A stretch of 64,000 nt of DNA, from positions 93,634,897 to 93,698,896 of the forward strand of contig OX638370.1 of NCBI GenBank assembly GCA_951812925.1, in the 5' to 3' direction. Within the stretch, counting starts at the first letter, position 1, and each line of letters begins with the position of its first letter. This DNA comes from Calliopum simillimum (lineage: Eukaryota > Arthropoda > Insecta > Diptera > Lauxaniidae). This document shows, piece by piece, positions 58,947-64,000 of the stretch. The notes beneath the pieces are model-generated. The model was not told where the DNA came from. It saw only the letters and a program-made list of their open reading frames with translations, and did not search any database. The position numbers were made by a program, and so were the translations under genes.

Positions 58947-60522
58947 ACACAGGTTTACAAAAAAAAAAAATGTCATGGCGTTTTTGACCGGACTATGTGT
59001 TTCCTAGGGACTTTGACGTCCTGAATCCGAATCCCCGGTCCGTTTTTTTCCAGAACGTCTGAGAAAAATTTTTCAAGGTCATATGGAGGTCTTGTGTCGT
59101 TTAGTGATAAATTCGCTAAAATTCTGAAACTAATTTTTTATCATTAAATTCTTAGTCCTTAAAAAGAATATGTGATCAAAAAGGGTATCTCGGACCTAGT
59201 TTCGGAGAAATAGCCATAGGAAAATCCGGATATATATTCTATGAAAACCGCTTTAAATTGGGAATCCCTGCATGGATTTGTAAAATATTTGTGTCATATG
59301 AAAGGTATTTTGACAGCCTATAAAAATGTTTTGAAAATATTTTCAATTGGATTCATAGTTTTTGAGATATGAGCTTTTTTGAAATTTTGTGAAATTTTTC
59401 AATTACAACAACAAATAAATCAACAACACCAACAACAACAAAAACAACAACAACAACAACAACAAAATACCTTTCATACGACACCAATATTTTCCAAATC
59501 CATTCAGGGGTTCCCAACTTATAGCAGTTTTCATAGAAGATATATCGATACCTTAGAGCGCTATAGTCCTATCTCCATTTTTCCAATTGTTGGGAAATGT
59601 AAAAAGAAGATTTCAAACTGTGGTTATTTAGGATTGGCTGCTATTTTGATATAACAATATATGCAATATTTTTACCTATAGTATATTTTAACATAATTTA
59701 ATATTTTTAACCAATTTTATTAACTTCTAATAAAATCCCAGCCAATTTATAGTATGTCATTACTTTTGCCCTTATATAGAATTCCACTAATATTGAAAAA
59801 AACGACGTATTTAGTACATTTTTTGAATTTTGTCCACTAAAATGTCGCAAAAAGTAATGAAACGCGTGGAAAACACGAAAAAACGAATTTTTTTTTTTTT
59901 TTTTTTTTGAATTTTTGAATTTTTAGTTCCAACAAACAAAGGTGGAGCCTTGGGTGTAACCAAATTTGTTCACTTAAATGTCGCAAAAAGTCATGAAACG
60001 CGAAGAAAACGCGATAAAACGAAGAATTTTTTTTAAAAATGTGACTTATTTGAATATTCAGTGGAGATAGGACAGTAGCGCTCTTGAAAAAATTACAGTT
60101 TGGAGATAGGATTTTTTTTAATTTTCGAATATTTTGGTGTTTTAGTGGTATTTTGACATCACACAGTTTTCCAAACGGTAAAAAAGTCCACAATGTTGCC
60201 ATAATTGCAAAAATCTCAAAATCGCAAAAAGTGGAGATAGAACTATAGCGCTCTAAGGTATCGATATATTCTGATCTTCCGATGGCTATATCTCCGAAAC
60301 TAGGTCCGAGATACTCTTTTTGCTCACATGTTCTTTTTAAGGCCTAAGAGCTCAATGATTAAAAATTAGTTTCAGAATTTATCACTAAGCGACACATGAA
60401 CCCCATTTTGACCTCCATATGACCTTGAAATCTTTTTTCTCATTCAGGACGTCAAAGTCCCTAGGAAACACATAGTCTAGTCAAAACGCCATGACATTTT
60501 TTTTTTTTTTGTAAACCTGTGT
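58947..60522. repeat. long palindrome P3 (second copy of P2, carrying an insertion)
   Basis: The ends are ACACAGGTTTAC and GTAAACCTGTGT, as in P2. Without the 722-bp insert (element plus TA) its length is 854 bp against 853 for P2. It has the same CAACAACA spacer and the same landmarks (CCTAGGGACTTTGACGTC, GGTCCGAGATAC). Confidence 0.92.
59545..60264. mobile_element. 720-bp element with terminal inverted repeats, nested in P3
   Basis: TCGATACCTTAGAGCGCTAT at the left is inverted at the right, and pairing continues as AGTCCTATCTCC / GGAGATAGAACT. TA flanks both sides (59543-59544, 60265-60266), and removing the insert restores the P2 sequence. A partial extra copy of GTGGAGATAGGACAGTAGCG lies at 60061-60080. 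No transposase is present; it is probably a non-autonomous Tc1/mariner-type element. Confidence 0.85.
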
Positions 60523-62764
60523 TATTTTTAAGATTTTTCAAAACATGTTGAAAAATTGTCACGTGACTTTTTAAAAAAAAAATTCCCGTGGCTCTCACAA
60601 CCATTTAGCGCAAAACAAGTCTTCTACAAAACCTTTGTTTTTCATCCTCCTTACTGTAAAAAAAAAATTAAAAAAAAATATATTATTTTGAGAAACTCGA
60701 CTTTTAAGATTTTTCAAAAAATGGCCGCCATTTTGTAAATTTCCAAAATTTTACAAATTTAAAGCTGGAAATCGAAATAACATTTAAAATTATACAATAA
60801 TCCAGAAACAAAAATTTAAAAAAATTTATTTTTGACAAAATGGCGGAACTTAGAAAAAAAATTGCATCGATTTTCCTCAAAAACACTACTTGGACACTCT
60901 GAAGTTCCATGCCAGAACTTGCAAAAAACAAATTGGCATAGTTGCGGTCTAAGTTGTGATGGCAACTGTCATCTCCTGCAAGAAACTTAAGCAAATCTAA
61001 TCAAGACACCTACTTCATTTTACATTTCGTCTGTTACATTCTAAACCTTGCTGAAATTTTCGACATGGATTTTTTATAAATTTTTCTCTCTGTGTAAATA
61101 CAATTTTGGCCATATTAAATATATTTTTTTCTTTTTTGGGTTACACCCTGTGGCCCTGTGTGTGTTTCGTTAAATTCATACGAACGATCTTTTTATTTTT
61201 GGTTGTAATCACACACACCGCCCGGTGCATATCTCACCGAACATCATCGCCATCACAGTTATGGCGAACTCACGAGTCCGAGTGGTGGTGATCGCCACCG
61301 CCAACAACCAACAGCATCGAGTTGCATCGCGAGTTGAATCGAAATTCGAATGCGAAGGCGCAGAGAATGGGATGCACCACAAAATTCATGCAGGTGAAAC
61401 TGCTGATAAATAAAAAAACAAAATCACAGAAGACGCAGGCGAAGAAGATGTGTAGAAAGAAGACGAAGAAGAAGACAACAGCGACTAATTTAGAAAGTTT
61501 ATCGCTAAGTATGCCACTTTCAGGCGGGCCACGCCTTGCAGCCAGCGCGCGCATGATGCTGTGTTGTTGTGTGGACCAAAGTGAATAAAAAAACACAAAG
61601 GAATTGCATTTTCTCTTCTTCATTGCTTTCCTTTATCGCCGCTGCTATATTATTGTCGTTGTTGTTTTTGTAATTTAATTAAAACGTTTAAAACGCTTTA
61701 GGAATTACAACGATTTCTGTTGTTTCGTTGTGTTGTTATTTTTATCTCTGTTTTTCTGCTGTTCCGTTTGAAATCTTCTTGGCAAAAAAAAACAAGTAAC
61801 TTGGCCAGTACAATCTATAAGAGTTGAGGAGGATGCTCTTAAGCTCTGCATTTGGTTTTCATCATTTCAACACCACCTCATTTTAAATTATATACATTTG
61901 TACATACTTTGTACATACATATATACATTTTTTATCTGTTGAATCTGTTTGTTTTAATTTTATAAAGGAAGTAGATCTCTTAAATGCACTTTTGTAAAGT
62001 CGAAGAATTCAAAAAAAAAAAAAAAATCGGACCACATTTCAATCTTTAAATTTTTAAAGCTCAGCCAAAAAAAAAACTGAGCATCCATTTTTTAGATTTT
62101 TTTTTTTTACTTTTGGAGCAACAATCTGGATTTTTCGGAACATTTCAAAAAGAATGTCTGGACTTTTCTTTACAAAAAAATTTAAGTTATTTATTAATAT
62201 AAAATCATTTTTTTCAGTCCTTGTTTATAACATTGTTTACGGAATATACTACGTGTATAGATGTAAAAATGTAAAAATTTTTTCACTTCGCCCGAATTTC
62301 TTATAGACATATTCCTGACTATCTAGACTCTGGACATTAAACTGAAAATTTGGTTAATACAGCTGAATCCAGACCATCTGACAAACCTAAATTCAGACCC
62401 AAAAAGAAAGCTTAAAATTAAGTTTCAAAACAACTGAAATTATATCGAATAGCATAGGTACAAACCAGAAAAGTTATCAAAAAAGCCAAAATTTAAAAAA
62501 TAAAAGTTCCAAAGTATATTTTATATATGAGTCGTTCAGAAGCCAATGCGGTTAAGTGCAAAAAACTGAAATTGAGAAAATTTGTGTTCTTAATTTTTAT
62601 TATTTTTAAAGTTCTTCGGAAATTTTGTTACAAAATATTCAGAAGTTATAAGAAAAAGAGATTTTTGACCAAGAAAACATGTAAAATCGAGCTGATCGCT
62701 TAGTAACATAGAAGAATATTATTTATTTACTGAAATTTGCAAAAATCAGAGAATATATATTTTA
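60523..62764. other. intron DNA with a unique island at 61140-61620
   Basis: 60540-61100 is AT-rich with long A-runs. 61140-61620 is GC-rich, repeat-free and has open frames on both strands without recognisable domains. 61620-62760 is AT-rich. No gene is called. Confidence 0.45.
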
Positions 62765-63408
62765 AAAATTTTGCTTGTGCGGGAGATGCCACGATCTCTT
62801 GTGCGAATTTGCGCAACCCAGTTCTTGCACTCACTATTCTCAGTCTCTGAGTGAAATTTGGTTGCATTATCTCAAAAAATGTATATAGTATAGCATTTTG
62901 GATCTTTTGCTTATACAAGAAGAGGTGCCACGCCTTCTTGTCCAAGTTCGCCTAGTTTTTGCTCAGAGCTTGCATTTACTGTTCTTAACGTCTGAGTGAA
63001 ATTTGGTTGGATTATCTTTTACATCTCTTTCAGTATAGCATTTTGAAACTTTTGCTTATATGAGAGGTGCCACGCCCTTTTGTTCGAGTTCGCCAAGTTT
63101 TTGCTCAGAGCCTGCGCTTACCAATTTTAGTATTTATGTGTATTTTGGTTGCATTGTCGTGAAAAATACTCCTAAAGTTGCATGTTGACTACATTTTTTA
63201 TATGGGCGGTAGGCGTGTCCATTGACCGATTTTGCTCATTTTCAATCCAACGAGCTAACTTTTATGATTTAAGCAACTGTGCTAAATTTCATCGAATTTA
63301 CTTGGTTAGTTTTCCCGTGAAAAATATTTCCGCACACAGCCAGACAGACGAAAATGGCTTTATCGACTCAGGAGGTATATATATACTTTTCCATACCCGC
63401 CACGCCTC
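62765..63408 (-). mobile_element. Helentron/DINE-1-like element, copy 8 (both ends truncated)
   Basis: On the minus strand the sequence starts inside the element at GAGGCGTGGCGGGTATGG, passes a shortened core (CCTCCTGAGTCGATAAAGCC) and runs through three 142-bp-type units. It lacks the 5' hairpin and the 3' hairpin/CTAG end. Confidence 0.8.
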
Positions 63409-63539
63409 GAAAAGAAATTCTAATGCCATCCAAAAAGTCAAAAAAAAGTCCTGCACACGTATTAGACATGATTTAGTGCACGGAAGTTGTTGAGTCTTAT
63501 CGAGATCAAAGTTCAATAAAATGTGAGGACGGTTGACAA

Positions 63540-63990
63540 ATAGCCCCTAAACTGCCCAGGAGTTGCCCTAAAAGGCATAAAATGTAAGAGCAACGCCACT
63601 TATTTTCTCCCTTAATATTTATCCTAATATGGTATGGTAATATGGTATAATAAGTTATATTATACCTTCTTTCTCCACTTCTTAGGGTAGTATTTCTGCA
63701 AAAATAATATTTTTATACAAAATTTTTCCCCCGCTTCGACTACCATAGTGCCCCTGGTGGAGTAGAATGTAAAACCAAAAAGTCAAAATTTCAAACTCTA
63801 TCTATACCCCTCAGGAACGCTTGCCTGCAAAAATTAAATTTTTATTAAATCGACTTTGCCCGCTTCCAGGGTGCCTCAGATGGGGTAAATTCAGGTGTGA
63901 CGAGAGGGAGGAGGTGGGGTAAGGGGAATGATTTTTGTATAGAAAACTTTTTTGTTTGGCTACATAAACCGAATAAAAATTTCTCAAAAA
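63540..63990. repeat. tandem repeat family B, second locus
   Basis: The phrases TTTCTGCAAAAATAATATTT, GTGCCCCTGGTGGAGTAGAA and CTTCCAGGGTGCCTC match units at 24900-25490. It is probably cut by the window edge. Confidence 0.65.
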
Positions 63991-64000
63991 TAGTTTTTCC

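Larger units (their letters stand above)
1..64000 (+). other. grh: grainyhead gene body, partial (eight internal exons and giant introns)
   Basis: Eight + strand segments, each preceded by a pyrimidine-rich AG and followed by GTRNGT, read through as one frame of 436 codons. The encoded protein is recognisable as Grainyhead, the transcription factor of epidermis, cuticle, trachea and neuroblasts that binds sites near AACCGGTT through a CP2-type domain. Internal intron lengths are 596, 643, 4327, 4868, 4256, 19619 and 6276 bp; the first (at least 11642 bp) and last (at least 10465 bp) are cut by the window. Neither initiator nor stop codon is inside. The glutamine-rich N-terminal exons, the end of the DNA-binding domain and the C-terminal dimerisation exons are not present. 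Identity is very confident. Use of each exon in each isoform cannot be seen here. Confidence 0.93.

Noticed and set aside
53536..64000. Next grh exon (GAERK..RDEER segment)
   Set aside because: No matching segment with splice sites was found on the + strand; it must lie beyond the window.

Overview
The window is one stretch of the fly gene grainyhead (grh) on the + strand, from a higher dipteran. Eight exons, totalling 1308 bp (436 codons), join in a single uninterrupted reading frame with GT..AG borders. They encode part of the region before the DNA-binding domain and most of the CP2/Grainyhead DNA-binding domain. The start codon and N-terminus lie upstream of the window. The rest of the DNA-binding domain and the C-terminal dimerisation region lie downstream. 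The genome is AT-rich, and this part of grh alone covers more than 42 kb. From memory that exceeds the compact Drosophila melanogaster locus and suits a tephritid-type fly with a large genome; the species assignment is inference.

Layout. 1-11642 is intron. Exons lie at 11643-11762, 12359-12793, 13437-13663, 17991-18153, 23022-23133, 27390-27484, 47104-47160 and 53437-53535, and the last intron runs off the right edge. The intron of 27485-47103 is 19.6 kb and the most heavily invaded. No second protein-coding gene is convincing: the other open frames are transposase remnants, repeat read-through or chance frames in intron DNA.

The introns are a mosaic of unique islands and mobile DNA. The main family is a Helentron/DINE-1-like non-autonomous element, with eight copies at 629, 25649, 29601, 34812, 35344, 36415, 41346 and about 62765. 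It has a 5' hairpin, subterminal inverted repeats, internal 142-bp tandem units, a 3' hairpin and a CTAG end. The second theme is long palindromic (fold-back) elements, arms 0.35-0.65 kb, at 5210-6719, 33724-34647, 39425-40293, 44075-44980, 52299-53151 and 58947-60522, plus 29180-31060, which is split by a Helentron copy. Tc1/mariner remnants include a deleted mariner with both ends (9367-10253), an inverted-duplication Tc1 derivative (57327-58646), a 720-bp TA-flanked element nested in a palindrome (59545-60264), and fragments at 16001, 33371 and 49460. Minisatellites, a LINE remnant and an LTR-like insertion also occur.

Because everything sits inside one transcription unit, the inverted repeats would be transcribed into grh pre-mRNA as long double-stranded hairpins. 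The most compact is a 58-bp stem at 47967-48118 whose only three mismatches are G.U wobbles in the sense strand. Sequence islands free of recognised repeats, for example near 2600-3300, 45540-47000, 55700-56850 and 61140-61620, are the best places to look for grh regulatory DNA.
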